DNA of 64,000 bases from Erwinia sp039023475 (GTDB taxonomy: Bacteria > Pseudomonadota > Gammaproteobacteria > Enterobacterales > Enterobacteriaceae). The position numbers and the translations under genes are program-made. Positions within the stretch are counted from its first letter, which is position 1; each line of letters opens with the position of its first letter. The notes beneath the pieces were generated by a model, which ran no database searches, had not been told where the DNA came from, and saw nothing but the letters and a program-made list of their open reading frames with translations. This document shows, one piece after another, positions 1 to 8,753 of the stretch. The stretch spans positions 372,001-436,000 of the forward strand of contig NZ_JBCHVB010000001.1 of assembly GCF_039023475.1 (NCBI RefSeq), read 5' to 3'.

Positions 1-2
1 AT

Positions 3-170
3 CTGGGTGGGGAAAGCCAGACAAGATCGGCAGGAAACGCCAGCCAGCAGACGTTCGAGGCGGCGCTGGGCTGTCCGGTGCATGATGAAATTGCCCTCTA
101 CCGGCAGCGTGAAACAGCCAGCTTGTTACACTGTAACGCATCAGGCGTGCTTGCCGTGTCTGGCAGGTAA
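3..170 (+). CDS. C-terminal end of a gene cut by the window edge
   Basis: The frame is open from base 3 to a TAA at 168-170 and gives 55 residues with no start in view. Codon choice is like that of the neighbouring genes (CTG, GCG, CAG, GAA, GTG). The tail contains the segment FEAALGCPVHDEIALYRQRE and ends in AVSGR. I do not recognise the family. A competing open frame, GTG at 7 to 357, is rich in Arg, Ser and Cys and looks like a shadow, so the frame ending at 170 is preferred. It could still be chance coding potential. Confidence 0.35.
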   Translation: MGGESQTRSAGNASQQTFEAALGCPVHDEIALYRQRETASLLHCNASGVLAVSGR

Positions 171-638
171 GCCGGAACCCTGCGGGTTGATAGTATGTCA
201 GCCCGCAAGGCTCAGCGAGCGCCCCTGTTACTTCCTGATGTTCCGCACAGCTTACTGTTATACAAGCAGACCTGCCATCAGGTCAGCCCGCGTAAGCCCC
301 CTCATTTATTATCCTTTCCTCAGCCCCTGCCGGGCGCTTTTGCACTGCAACAAGTAAGGGGAAACAGGAAGCGCTGTTGGCCGGATTATGCCGCTATCTC
401 CCAGTCAACCGGCCAATATTATTTGACCTTTAAGACGTGCTGAGCGGGGTAAGAGATTTAGCCGGATTTTGAACTTTTTGATTTCATGGGGCTAAAGCGG
501 CCAGATTTCTGATTGCCAGCGGCGGTAAGTGCCGCTTTAGTGAGTTTTTTTTAAGCTTAATCTGCAAATGCGCCCGGACATTGGACTTTCGTCTCACAGC
601 TACAAATAATGTTTCGCAGACTATGAGTGGAAGAACGC
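171..638. other. Non-coding stretch before the carboxylesterase
   Basis: About 470 bases with no convincing gene. Short open frames here have poor codon use and no ribosome binding site. The only clear structure is the double hairpin with a T-run at 492-552, listed separately. The promoter of the downstream esterase must lie between that hairpin and 638; no strong -35/-10 pair stands out. Confidence 0.5.
492..552 (+). terminator. Terminator-like hairpin with two alternative pairings
   Basis: A perfect 10-base inverted repeat, CTAAAGCGGC (492-501) with GCCGCTTTAG (531-540), is followed four bases later by a run of eight T (545-552). The right arm can instead pair locally: AGCGGC (518-523) with GCCGCT (531-536), loop GGTAAGT. 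The two pairings exclude each other. It may simply end transcription from the left, or act as an attenuator about 90 bases before the esterase start. Confidence 0.6.
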
Positions 639-2171
639 ATGAAAAACGATCGCATGATAAGGACCGGGACGGCGGAAGGCAGCTTACGCGGCGTACTTGA
701 GGAAGACGTATTTGTTTTCAGAGGGATACCCTATGCCGCTCCTCCGGTCGGCCCGCTGCGCTGGCAGCCGCCAAAACCGGTTCGCCCATGGGAGGGCGAG
801 CGTGACGCCACCCGGTGGGGAAACGCCAGCTGGCAGAACCGGGAGTATTGCGTTGCCGTGGGCGGCGGCGATCCGGGGGCGTTCAGTGAAGACTGCCTCT
901 ATCTGAATGTCTGGACGCCAGATATCTCTCCCTCATCGCCGCTACCGGTCATGGTCTGGCTTCACGGCGGCGGCTTTACTATCGGGTCGGGCGGACTGGC
1001 CCCTTATGCCGGTCATGCGCTGGCCGCACGCGGCGTGGTGATGGTGACGCTTAACTACCGCCTCGGTCATCTGGGCTTTTTTGCCCACCCCGCGCTGGAT
1101 AAGGAGTATCCCGGGGGCGAAGTGGTGAATAATTTTGCGCTGCTGGATCAGATCGCTGCCCTGCAGTGGATCCAGCGCAATATTGCTGCTTTCGGCGGCG
1201 ACAGGCATAACGTCACGCTGATGGGGGAATCTTCCGGCGCCCGTAGCGTCCTCTCGCTTTATACCTCGCCGCTCTCTATTGGGCTTTTTCATAAAGGTAT
1301 CGCGCAGAGTGCCTATACCTTGCCGGACATCCCGCGCCACAAGGCGCTGAAGAATGGCGAGGCGCTGGCCCGGCACTTTTCACTGGAGAATGCCACTGCC
1401 AGCCAGCTGCGGGCGCTCCCGGCAGAGGCGTTCTGGCCTCTGGATCGCCAGATGGCAAACGGCCCGGTCGCCATTGCCGGAGACAGCGTATTGCCTGAGC
1501 CGATGCTCAAAGTGTTTACCTCAGGCAGACAGCACCGCTTACCGCTGATGATTGGCAGCAACAGTGATGAAGCCAGCGTGCTCAGCTATTTTGGCGTAGA
1601 CCCGGCGAGCGTCATCGCCAGAATACGTCAGACGCAGCGCATCGGCCTGCGGATGAAAATGATCCGCTGCCTGTACGAAGGCGTTTATGACGATAAAGTT
1701 CTGGGCCGACAGGTGGCAAGGGACATGACCTTCACCACCATGGGCTACGTGGCGGCGCTGGCTCATCACAACAGAGGCGTGCCGGCGTGGCGTTACTATT
1801 TCGATTACGTCTCTGAAAATTCGAGGGACATCTATCCTGACGGCACCTGGCACGGTAACGAAATTCCCTACGTTCTGAACACGCTTGATGCGCTTCACGA
1901 ACAGATGACGGAGAGGCCTTTTACCGCTAAAGATCGCGAGTTTGCCAGTAAGGTCAGTGATTACTGGCTGAATTTTGCCCGCGAGGCGACGCTTTTTTCC
2001 CACCAGCTCAGCGGCGAAATCAGCTGGCCGGTCTGGCGGCCATCTGACGATCTGATGATGCGTTTTGGTGAGAAAGGGCAAGCGGTACTGAAGCTGGAGA
2101 AGCGGTTTATGCGCCGGCGTAGCCAACTGTTTCGTCTGCTGATGAAAAGCATGGTGCGGCTGGAGGAATAA
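639..2171 (+). CDS. Carboxylesterase type B family hydrolase
   Basis: A 510-residue alpha/beta-hydrolase of the carboxylesterase/para-nitrobenzyl esterase family, expected to hydrolyse carboxylic esters. The family signature EDCLYLNVW is at residues 84-92, the oxyanion-hole HGGGF at 109-113 and the nucleophile elbow GESSGA at 196-201 (Ser198). A Glu near 311 (SNSDEAS) and His405 (WHGNEIPY) complete a normal catalytic triad. Length is typical of bacterial members. I see no signal peptide, so it is probably cytoplasmic. The ATG at 639 is preferred over the in-frame GTG at 627 because GGAAG sits at normal spacing before 639. It appears to be a single-gene unit, preceded by the hairpin at 492-552. 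The natural substrate is unknown. Confidence 0.9.
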   Translation: MKNDRMIRTGTAEGSLRGVLEEDVFVFRGIPYAAPPVGPLRWQPPKPVRPWEGERDATRWGNASWQNREYCVAVGGGDPGAFSEDCLYLNVWTPDISPSSPLPVMVWLHGGGFTIGSGGLAPYAGHALAARGVVMVTLNYRLGHLGFFAHPALDKEYPGGEVVNNFALLDQIAALQWIQRNIAAFGGDRHNVTLMGESSGARSVLSLYTSPLSIGLFHKGIAQSAYTLPDIPRHKALKNGEALARHFSLENATASQLRALPAEAFWPLDRQMANGPVAIAGDSVLPEPMLKVFTSGRQHRLPLMIGSNSDEASVLSYFGVDPASVIARIRQTQRIGLRMKMIRCLYEGVYDDKVLGRQVARDMTFTTMGYVAALAHHNRGVPAWRYYFDYVSENSRDIYPDGTWHGNEIPYVLNTLDALHEQMTERPFTAKDREFASKVSDYWLNFAREATLFSHQLSGEISWPVWRPSDDLMMRFGEKGQAVLKLEKRFMRRRSQLFRLLMKSMVRLEE

Positions 2172-2304
2172 CTTTTATTTATAACGTTCATATAACATTC
2201 TTTTAGCGAATTTAAGCGTCACCTCATCTGTAAAAATGTTGCCAGAGCAAATACTTATCTACTGCAAGGCCGGAAGAGGAGGATGAAAGAACCGATTTCC
2301 TCAC

Positions 2305-2331
2305 TCAGGGTTCCTTCTCCGGTGCCGATAA
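2305..2331 (+). promoter_or_regulatory. Sigma-28 (FliA) promoter of the chemoreceptor
   Basis: The -10 element GCCGATAA (2324-2331) is an exact match to the flagellar sigma-28 consensus. Eleven bases upstream, TCAGGGTT (2305-2312) matches TAAAGTTT at 5 of 8 positions. It lies 63 bases before the receptor ATG. Similar elements precede the two other receptors in this window. Confidence 0.75.
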
Positions 2332-2394
2332 CGGGATATAGGCGTCCGTATTCAAGGACACGTTGACCCGCTATTTTACCGTTACGGAGCAGTT

Positions 2395-4059
2395 ATGAAC
2401 CTGTTAAAGAATTTTTCCATCCGCAGCGTGATGCTGGGGATCCTTGGCGTGTTTTGCCTGCTGTGGACGGCTGTTGGCCTCTACAGCGTCTATTCCCTCA
2501 ACTCGCTTGCAGAAGGGAATGAGGTGGATCGCCAGCTGGTGAATCAGATGACCACGCTGAGCAAGGGCAACGATCAATATTTTCGCTTTATTACCCGTCT
2601 GACCCGCGCCGTGGCTTCACGCGAGGCAGGCACCTCCACCGCTGATGCTGAAATGGCCTCGGTGCAGAAAGCGCTCGACAGTATGGCCGAACAGCTGGAA
2701 GCCTTTAAGGCCGAGTCGCCCGGCCCGCTTGCGCCTGATTATGCCAACACGGTCATCACTAACTGGCAGAAGCTGCTGGATGAAGGCGTACTGCCGCAAA
2801 TGCGTCTGGCGCAGCAGCCTTCGCTGGATGACTTCCGCCGTCACGCCGTCAGCGTCACGCCGGCACTGAGCCGCGCTTTCGGCGCCAGCGTGGAAAAATT
2901 CAATATCGCCGCAGGAGATAAGCTGGATATCACGCGGGTGACGGTAGACCGCCTGACCAGTATCACCAAAAGCACCATTGTGGTTGCGGTTATCGCCGGC
3001 CTGCTGATCCTGCTTTTTACCGACCGTTACCTGGTCAAAATGCTGGTACGGCCGCTGGAAGGGATGCGCGAGCACTTTCGCCTGATCGCGGATGGCGATC
3101 TCAGCCAGCCGCTTGAAGATATTGGCCGTAACTGCGTGGGTAAACTGGTGCCGTTACTTCGTGCGATGCAGGAGAGCCTGCGGGAAGCCGTCAGCGCGAT
3201 CCGCAGCGGAACCGACAGCATCTACCGTGGTGCAGCAGAAATTTCCTCAGGCAATAACGATCTCTCTTCACGTACCGAGCAGCAGGCTGCCGCGCTGGAA
3301 GAGACGGCGGCGAGCATGGAACAGCTGACCGCAACGGTGAAATTCAACGCCGATAACGCCCGCCAGGCCAGTGAGCTGGCGCAGAACGCGTCGGTTACCG
3401 CCGGTAAAGGCGGCCAGCTTGTGGGCGATGTGATCACCACCATGCAGGGCATTTCAGGCAGCTCCAGAAAAATTGCTGAAATCACCAGCGTGATCAACAG
3501 CATCGCGTTCCAGACCAATATCCTGGCACTGAACGCGGCGGTGGAAGCGGCGCGTGCGGGCGAACAGGGACGCGGATTCGCCGTGGTCGCCAGTGAAGTC
3601 CGTAACCTGGCCCAGCGCAGCGCCAGTGCGGCAAAAGAGATCGAGACGCTGATCGCCGATTCGGTTAACCGGGTGGATAACGGTTCACGCCTGGTGGGCA
3701 ATGCGGGTTCAACCATGGATGACATCATGAAATCTGTCGGTGAAGTGACGGAGATCATGAAGCAGATCGCCTCGGCATCCGAAGAGCAGAGCAAGGGCAT
3801 TTCGCAGGTCGGTACGGCAATCACGGAAATGGACAGCGTCACCCAGCAGAACGCCTCGCTGGTTCAGGAAGTCTCTGCTGCCGCCAGTTCGCTGGAAAAA
3901 CAGACTGAAGAGCTGACGCGTTCCGTTTCCCGCTTCCGCCTTGCGCCGGAAACGGCGCCGCTGGTGAAACCGGCCTCACGGGTAAACGCTGCGTCGGCAG
4001 TCAAAGCATTAGCGGCCAAACCGGCTGCTGCTGCCAGCGACGAGTGGGTTTCCTTCTGA
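2395..4059 (+). CDS. Methyl-accepting chemotaxis protein, Tsr/Tar type
   Basis: A 554-residue transmembrane chemoreceptor that controls the CheA kinase through CheW. Membrane segments lie at about 11-33 and 193-209 and enclose a periplasmic four-helix-type sensor domain. A HAMP linker (about 210-265) and a long signalling coiled coil follow. The conserved hairpin tip, with NILALNAAVEAARAGEQGRG, is at about 365-405. The C-terminus EWVSF fits the pentapeptide that tethers CheR and CheB in high-abundance receptors such as Tsr and Tar, so this receptor is probably a self-sufficient substrate for adaptation. The ligand cannot be read from the sequence. A sigma-28 promoter is seen at 2305-2331, so expression with the flagellar class 3 genes is likely. 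Confidence 0.93.
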   Translation: MNLLKNFSIRSVMLGILGVFCLLWTAVGLYSVYSLNSLAEGNEVDRQLVNQMTTLSKGNDQYFRFITRLTRAVASREAGTSTADAEMASVQKALDSMAEQLEAFKAESPGPLAPDYANTVITNWQKLLDEGVLPQMRLAQQPSLDDFRRHAVSVTPALSRAFGASVEKFNIAAGDKLDITRVTVDRLTSITKSTIVVAVIAGLLILLFTDRYLVKMLVRPLEGMREHFRLIADGDLSQPLEDIGRNCVGKLVPLLRAMQESLREAVSAIRSGTDSIYRGAAEISSGNNDLSSRTEQQAAALEETAASMEQLTATVKFNADNARQASELAQNASVTAGKGGQLVGDVITTMQGISGSSRKIAEITSVINSIAFQTNILALNAAVEAARAGEQGRGFAVVASEVRNLAQRSASAAKEIETLIADSVNRVDNGSRLVGNAGSTMDDIMKSVGEVTEIMKQIASASEEQSKGISQVGTAITEMDSVTQQNASLVQEVSAAASSLEKQTEELTRSVSRFRLAPETAPLVKPASRVNAASAVKALAAKPAAAASDEWVSF

Positions 4060-4065
4060 TGTTCA

Positions 4066-4092
4066 GGCCACCTGCTGCAAAGGCGGGTGGCC
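4066..4092 (+). terminator. Weak hairpin between convergent genes
   Basis: GGCCACC (4066-4072) pairs with GGTGGCC (4086-4092) around a 13-base loop. It lies between the chemoreceptor stop and the stop of the convergent LysR gene. There is no clear T-run, so termination here is plausible but not certain. Confidence 0.4.
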
Positions 4093-4133
4093 CTCTTGTA
4101 TCAAACGCCTGAAGCCACACCCGCCCAGGCGTA

Positions 4134-4991
4134 TCACACCTGTTTCTCTTCACATAGCCACGCCACCAGGCTCTCCAGCTGGGCAGAAGACGCCTCTGAA
4201 GGACGCTGGATCAGGCTGTAAACCGCACCGGTTTTCACCGTTTCGCTAAAGGGAGCGATCAGGCGCTTTGCGGCCAGATCCGCCTCAATCAGCGTTACGT
4301 CGGCCACGGTAATACCAAAACCCTGCACGGCTGCGCTGATCGCCAGATCCATCGTATCGAAATGCTGATGACGGCTGACTGAAGGCCTGATTGCCAGAGC
4401 ATTCAGCCACAGCATCCAGTCCCGTCCATCTGCCGTGGGATGAAGAAAAGTAAAGCCTGGCAGATCTTCATAAGCCAGCGTCCCGGAGGGCATGAGCGCC
4501 GGGGCGATAACCGGCGTCAGCACCTCATCAAACAGGCGATGGCCGCCCGGGGGCAGCGTACCGTAAAGGATAGCGGCATCGTAATTTTCCAGCTGGGTAC
4601 TGTGATCGACGGTAGTGGTCAGCGACACATGCAGTTCGGGCCTGGCCTGCTCAAGCGCCACCAGCCTGGGCACCAGCCAGCGCATGGCGCAGGTAGGCGC
4701 TTTCAGGCGCAGGGCGGCGTGGGGCTGGCTGGCCTGTTCCGCGGCCTGCCTCATCTGCTCAAAACTGCTTTTCAGCGCGGGCAGCAGGCTGGCGCCCCGG
4801 GGGGTAAGACGCAGCCCGCGCGCGTGCCGCTCAAACAGCGGAAAGCCCAGCCAGTTTTCAAAGGTGGCGATTTTACGGCTTACCGCACCCTGGGTAACGC
4901 AAAGCTCCTGAGCCGCCCTGGTCAGATTAAGGTGGCGGGCGGCAACGGTGAAGGCATAGGCGGCATTTAACGGCAGCGGGCGGCGTGACAT
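4134..4991 (-). CDS. LysR-family transcriptional regulator, GcvA-like
   Basis: A 285-residue LysR-type regulator. The N-terminal winged helix-turn-helix (about residues 8-66) includes LTRAAQELCVTQGAVSRKI, the typical recognition-helix region. A periplasmic-binding-like effector domain makes up the rest. The opening RPLPLNAAYAF and general layout resemble GcvA/AmpR-type members. It is transcribed divergently from the aminotransferase at 5110, with about 118 bases between the two starts, the usual arrangement for a LysR regulator and its target. A 14-base perfect palindrome (5027-5040) in that gap is a candidate binding site. Control of the aminotransferase and binding-protein pair is inference. 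Confidence 0.88.
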   Translation of the reverse strand: MSRRPLPLNAAYAFTVAARHLNLTRAAQELCVTQGAVSRKIATFENWLGFPLFERHARGLRLTPRGASLLPALKSSFEQMRQAAEQASQPHAALRLKAPTCAMRWLVPRLVALEQARPELHVSLTTTVDHSTQLENYDAAILYGTLPPGGHRLFDEVLTPVIAPALMPSGTLAYEDLPGFTFLHPTADGRDWMLWLNALAIRPSVSRHQHFDTMDLAISAAVQGFGITVADVTLIEADLAAKRLIAPFSETVKTGAVYSLIQRPSEASSAQLESLVAWLCEEKQV

Positions 4992-5026
4992 CAGAAGTCC
5001 CTGAGCAATGAGTTTTTATCATGGCT

Positions 5027-5040
5027 ATTATGATCATAAT
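5027..5040. promoter_or_regulatory. Perfect palindrome, candidate LysR operator
   Basis: ATTATGATCATAAT is a 14-base perfect palindrome in the divergent gap between the LysR gene and the aminotransferase. It is A+T rich and centred 42 bases from the LysR start and 76 from the aminotransferase start. A binding role is inferred from its position only. Confidence 0.45.
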
Positions 5041-5109
5041 TCGCTTGTCCGCTCAAGCGGGCTCACGTTGAATAAACCTTTGCGTCTTATCCCGCCAACC
5101 GGAGACAGC

Positions 5110-6279
5110 ATGACTCTTCTTTCTTCCGTGCAGCCGCGCCCGAAATTGCCCGATGTCGGCACCACGATTTTTTCCGTTATCGGTCAGCTGGCCGCCCAGC
5201 ATAATGCGATCAACCTGTCACAGGGCGCGCCGAATTTTCCCTGCGATCCTGCGCTGACAGAGGCTGTTACCCAGGCAATGAAGCAGGGGCATAATCAGTA
5301 TGCGCCGATGACCGGGCTGGGCGCGCTGAAAGAGGTGCTGGCTGAAAAGGTCAACACGCTTTACGGCCAGCAGTATGACGCCGCCAGTGAAATTCTCATC
5401 ACCGGAAGCGCCAGCCAGGGTCTCTATTCGGCGATAGCCGCACTGGTCCATCCGGGCGATGAGGTGATCTTCTTCGAACCCGCCTTTGACAGCTACGCGC
5501 CCATTGTCCGGCTTCAGGGCGCGACGCCGGTGGGGCTGAAGCTACAGGTCCCGGCGTTTACGATTGACTGGGATGAGGTGCAGGCCGCCATTACGCCGCG
5601 CACGCGGATGATTATTATCAATACGCCGCACAACCCGAGCGCGCAGGTACTGACCCGCGAGGATCTTGACCGGCTGGCGGCCATTATCCGTGACACCTCC
5701 GTGGTGGTGCTGTCTGATGAAGTCTATGAGCACATTCTGTTTGATGGCCGGCAGCATCAGGGCATGGCGACGCACCCGGAGCTGGCCCGGCGCAGCGTGA
5801 TTGTCTCTTCCTTCGGGAAAACCTTTCACGTCACGGGCTGGCGGGTAGGGTACTGCCTTGCGCCCGCGTTACTGATGGACGAGCTGGTGAAAAACCATCA
5901 GTTTATGATGTACTCCGCTGACACACCGATGCAGGTCGCCTTTGCTGATTACCTGCGCCAGCCGGAGCATTACCTTGGGCTGGGCGAATTCTTCCAGCGC
6001 AAGCGCGATACCCTGGCTTCGCTGCTGCAAAATTCGCCGTTCCGCCTGCTGCCCTCCGCCGGCTCCTTTTTTATGCTGGCAAGCTATGCGGATTTCAGTG
6101 ACGAGCGGGACAGCGAAATGGTAAAACGGCTGATTGTCGATTACGGCGTCGCGACCATACCGCTTTCGGCGTTCTACACGGATGGCACAGACAATAAACT
6201 GATCCGTCTCTCTTTCGCCAAAGATGACGTTACGCTGCGGGCGGGCGCGGAAGCGCTCTGCCGGGTGACGGCTCGCTAA
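5110..6279 (+). CDS. Methionine-type aminotransferase, YbdL-like
   Basis: A 389-residue fold-type I PLP aminotransferase resembling E. coli YbdL, which prefers methionine and aromatic amino acids. Visible features are the N-terminal substrate segment INLSQGAPNFP (34-44), NTPHNPS (171-177), the cofactor Asp203 (SDEVYEH) and the PLP-binding Lys237 in SFGKTFHVTGWRVGY. The frame is open back to 5008, but ATG 5110 is preceded by GGAGACAGC and starts the conserved region, so it is the better start. An amino-acid binding protein follows after 20 bases, and a LysR gene is divergent. This suggests an amino-acid salvage function. Glutamine transaminase-like specificity cannot be excluded. Confidence 0.88.
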   Translation: MTLLSSVQPRPKLPDVGTTIFSVIGQLAAQHNAINLSQGAPNFPCDPALTEAVTQAMKQGHNQYAPMTGLGALKEVLAEKVNTLYGQQYDAASEILITGSASQGLYSAIAALVHPGDEVIFFEPAFDSYAPIVRLQGATPVGLKLQVPAFTIDWDEVQAAITPRTRMIIINTPHNPSAQVLTREDLDRLAAIIRDTSVVVLSDEVYEHILFDGRQHQGMATHPELARRSVIVSSFGKTFHVTGWRVGYCLAPALLMDELVKNHQFMMYSADTPMQVAFADYLRQPEHYLGLGEFFQRKRDTLASLLQNSPFRLLPSAGSFFMLASYADFSDERDSEMVKRLIVDYGVATIPLSAFYTDGTDNKLIRLSFAKDDVTLRAGAEALCRVTAR

Positions 6280-6299
6280 ATAACCCTGAGGGAAACTGA

Positions 6300-7079
6300 A
6301 TGAAAAAACTGAACGCACTGCTGGTGGCCGTAGGCCTGATGTCATCCCTGTCGGCCGTCGCGGGTGGGACGCTGCGCTACGGGCTTGAATCCCAGTATCC
6401 GCCGTTTGAGAGCCGTAACGCCGCCGGGGAGCTGGAAGGCTTTGATATTGAGCTGGGCAAGGCGATCTGTCAGGCGGGAGGCTTTACCTGCAGCTGGGTG
6501 GAAAGCAGCTTCGATGCCCTGATCCCGGGACTGATGGCGAAAAAGTTCGATGCGATTAATTCAGCGATGAACATTACCGAAGCGCGCATGAAAAGCATCG
6601 CGTTCACGCAGCCTGTCTACCGCATCCCCAGCCAGCTGATCGCCAGACAGGCGGAGAAGCTGAAGCCGGAGGCTGAGGCGCTGCGGGGCAAAAATATCGG
6701 CGTGTTGCAGGGTTCAATTCAGGAGACGTTTGCGAAAAAACACTGGGAGCCGCGCGGCGTAACCGTCACCGCCTATCAGGACCAGAACCAGGTCTATAAC
6801 GATATGCTCGCCGGACGTCTCGACGGCACGCTGGTCATGTCCGCTGCCGGCCAGTCGGCGTTCCTGGATAAGCCGCAGGGGAAAGGCTTCAGCTTTGCCG
6901 GTGGGCCGGTCGAGGATGAAGGGGTGCTCGGCGTGGGGATCGGTTTTGGCCTGCGTCAGGATGATGCCGGACTGAAACAGGAACTGGATGCGGCCATCGC
7001 TAAGGTTCAGGCGGACGGCACCGTGACAAAACTGGCGGCGAAGTTCTTTCCCGGCATCGACGTCAGCGTGAAAGAGTAG
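6300..7079 (+). CDS. Polar amino-acid ABC transporter substrate-binding protein
   Basis: A 259-residue periplasmic binding protein of SBP family 3 (HisJ/ArgT/ArtJ type). A signal peptide covers residues 1-21 (ending SAVA). It is followed by the typical opening LRYGLESQYPPFE, then GFDIELGKAIC and a segment near FDALIPGLMAKKFDAI. It begins 20 bases after the aminotransferase stop, so the two probably form one operon that ends at the hairpin at 7106-7131. No permease or ATPase gene is adjacent, so it must share membrane components encoded elsewhere. The ligand is not determined; a substrate of the aminotransferase is a reasonable guess. Confidence 0.88.
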   Translation: MKKLNALLVAVGLMSSLSAVAGGTLRYGLESQYPPFESRNAAGELEGFDIELGKAICQAGGFTCSWVESSFDALIPGLMAKKFDAINSAMNITEARMKSIAFTQPVYRIPSQLIARQAEKLKPEAEALRGKNIGVLQGSIQETFAKKHWEPRGVTVTAYQDQNQVYNDMLAGRLDGTLVMSAAGQSAFLDKPQGKGFSFAGGPVEDEGVLGVGIGFGLRQDDAGLKQELDAAIAKVQADGTVTKLAAKFFPGIDVSVKE

Positions 7080-7105
7080 GCGGCGGTCTGTTTGAAGCTA
7101 TCGCG

Positions 7106-7134
7106 ATCAGGACGCCACCGGGCGTCCTGATTGT
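7106..7134 (+). terminator. Rho-independent terminator between convergent units
   Basis: A perfect 11-base stem, ATCAGGACGCC (7106-7116) with GGCGTCCTGAT (7121-7131), loop ACCG, followed by TGTTT. It lies between the binding-protein gene and the convergent pepT and can serve both strands. Confidence 0.85.
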
Positions 7135-7138
7135 TTCG

Positions 7139-8371
7139 CTATTCTGCGGCCAGGAGACAGAGTTTCTCGGCAACGAGATAGGATTTTACAAAGGATGTGA
7201 CCGGCAGAAACTCGAACTTTGAGTGGAAGTTATGCGCGCCGGTGAAAAAGTTAGGCGTCAGCAGCCCTTTGGCGGAAAGCGCCGCGCCGTCCGTACCGCC
7301 GCGCATCGGGGTGACTTTAGGCGTGATATCGAGTGCCTCCATGGCGCTGAAAATCAGATCGATCGCCCGGCGGTCTTCGCCAATCGCATTGCTGATATTG
7401 CTGTAGGTATCGGTAATGCTGAAACTGACGCTGCCTGTCGGGTACGCTGCGGCAATCTTCTCCGCCACGGCGGCGATTTTCTGCTTACGCTGCTCAAAGG
7501 AGGCCAGGTCAAAGTCGCGGACAGAGGCTTTTACCTTCGCCTCGCTGGCGTTAGCTGTCATCTCATTAAACCAGACGTAGCCTTCACGGCCTTCGGTATG
7601 CTCCGGCGTCTGCTGGCGGTCAAAGTGGCTCACGTAATCCAGCGCCATCAGCAGTGGATTGACCAGCACGCCTTTACCGGACATCGGGTGTGCGGTCACG
7701 CCGGTAAAAGTGATTTCCGCCGCCGCCGCATTAAAGTTCTCAAACACAATTTCGCCCAGCTCACAGCAGTCAATAGTCCAGGCAAAGTCGACGTTAAAAC
7801 GCGTCTCCAGATCCAGCGCTTTGGCGCCGCGCAGGCCGATCTCCTCATCCGGCACGAAAGCCACCACAATATCGCCATGGGGGGTGTCGTGCGTCAGATT
7901 TTCCATCAGCGTCATCACGACGGTCACCGCCGCTTTGTTATCTGCCCCCAGCACGCTGGTGCCATCACTGAAGATAATATCCTGACCGGGATAGGCGGCG
8001 ATTTCCGGATGTTCGGCGGTACGCAGCCAGATATCTTTCTCCGCATTGAGGCAGAGATCGCGGTCCTCGTAGCGCAGAATCTGCGGGTGAATATGGGGGG
8101 AAAGCCCGACGTCCACGGTATCAATATGGGTAATAAAGCCGATGCGCGGCGCGGCGGGGCGGTTGCCGGGTTTGACGGCGGTCACCGTGGCATATTCATC
8201 AATCACCACATCCTGAAGCCCCATTGCGCGCAGTTCCTCTGCCAGCATTTTCGCCATTTCATGCTGCTCTGGCGTACTGGGAAGCTGGGTTGCCGCCGCG
8301 TTGCTCTGGCTGGTGACGGAAAGATAGCGAAAGAAGCGTGAAGTCAGCTGATTAGCCAGTGCCTGATCCAT
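7139..8371 (-). CDS. pepT: Peptidase T (tripeptide aminopeptidase)
   Basis: A 410-residue M20-family dinuclear zinc aminopeptidase that removes N-terminal residues from tripeptides in the cytoplasm. Metal ligands are visible as His82 and Asp84 (THIDTVDV) and Asp144 (LGADNKAAV). The acidic pair PDEEIGLRGA (about 175-177) includes the catalytic Glu. MRGGTDGA and the late GAHNFHSKFEF contribute the final His. Length and end-to-end similarity fit E. coli PepT closely. The ATG at 8371 has AGGA before it at good spacing. It is the last gene of a leftward unit; the terminator at 7106-7131 lies just past its stop. Confidence 0.96.
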   Translation of the reverse strand: MDQALANQLTSRFFRYLSVTSQSNAAATQLPSTPEQHEMAKMLAEELRAMGLQDVVIDEYATVTAVKPGNRPAAPRIGFITHIDTVDVGLSPHIHPQILRYEDRDLCLNAEKDIWLRTAEHPEIAAYPGQDIIFSDGTSVLGADNKAAVTVVMTLMENLTHDTPHGDIVVAFVPDEEIGLRGAKALDLETRFNVDFAWTIDCCELGEIVFENFNAAAAEITFTGVTAHPMSGKGVLVNPLLMALDYVSHFDRQQTPEHTEGREGYVWFNEMTANASEAKVKASVRDFDLASFEQRKQKIAAVAEKIAAAYPTGSVSFSITDTYSNISNAIGEDRRAIDLIFSAMEALDITPKVTPMRGGTDGAALSAKGLLTPNFFTGAHNFHSKFEFLPVTSFVKSYLVAEKLCLLAAE

Positions 8372-8448
8372 TCTGTTTTCCTGTGCTCTGTCTTGATGTT
8401 GTGTATTTTTATTTTACTTATTTTAACGCCGGAACGATCTCAGCCAGC

Positions 8449-8628
8449 TCAGCAAACGCCAAAATCACCTTCTTCGTGGTAGAGATTGACCGAATCCGCC
8501 GGCACTTCAATTTCTTTCTTATCGGCATCGTCCACCCGGGCGCAAAACAGCGTATCGCCTTTAACCTGGAGCACGATCATTTTCGGGCCGCCGGTCCTGG
8601 ACTGAACCACATCATCTTGTTTAAACAT
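8449..8628 (-). CDS. Small YodC-type protein (DUF2158)
   Basis: A 59-residue protein starting MFKQDDVVQSRTGGPKMIVL, the characteristic opening of the YodC/DUF2158 family. The remainder includes LFCARVDDADKKEI and ends GDFGVC. The ATG at 8628 has AGGAG just upstream (the leftward strand reads CGAGGAGAAAAAC then ATG). It has no signal peptide or membrane segment and is probably cytoplasmic. Family function is unknown as far as I recall. It lies 77 bases upstream of pepT on the same strand and could be co-transcribed with it. Confidence 0.8.
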   Translation of the reverse strand: MFKQDDVVQSRTGGPKMIVLQVKGDTLFCARVDDADKKEIEVPADSVNLYHEEGDFGVC

Positions 8629-8753
8629 GTTTTTCTCCTCGTTTGGATTTCTCTATTAACGGTCACGCCGTGACCAATTGCAAGCCTTTATCCGGCGAAG
8701 TGCTGAGAAGTCACTATACTGAATAACTGTGATAAACAAACGGGAGGACAAAT

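Noticed and set aside
7..357. 116-codon frame from a GTG at 7
   Set aside because: Rich in Arg, Ser, Cys and Pro with rare codons; the overlapping frame ending at 170 has far better codon use.
5008..5109. Upstream start for the aminotransferase
   Set aside because: The extra 34 residues are not family-like and the 5110 ATG has a GGAGA site. The early part overlaps the likely operator.
7223..8341. Long open frame (372 codons) on the strand opposite pepT
   Set aside because: It lies entirely antisense to a clear PepT gene, is His/Arg/Gly rich and has no family features. It is the usual shadow of a GC-rich gene.
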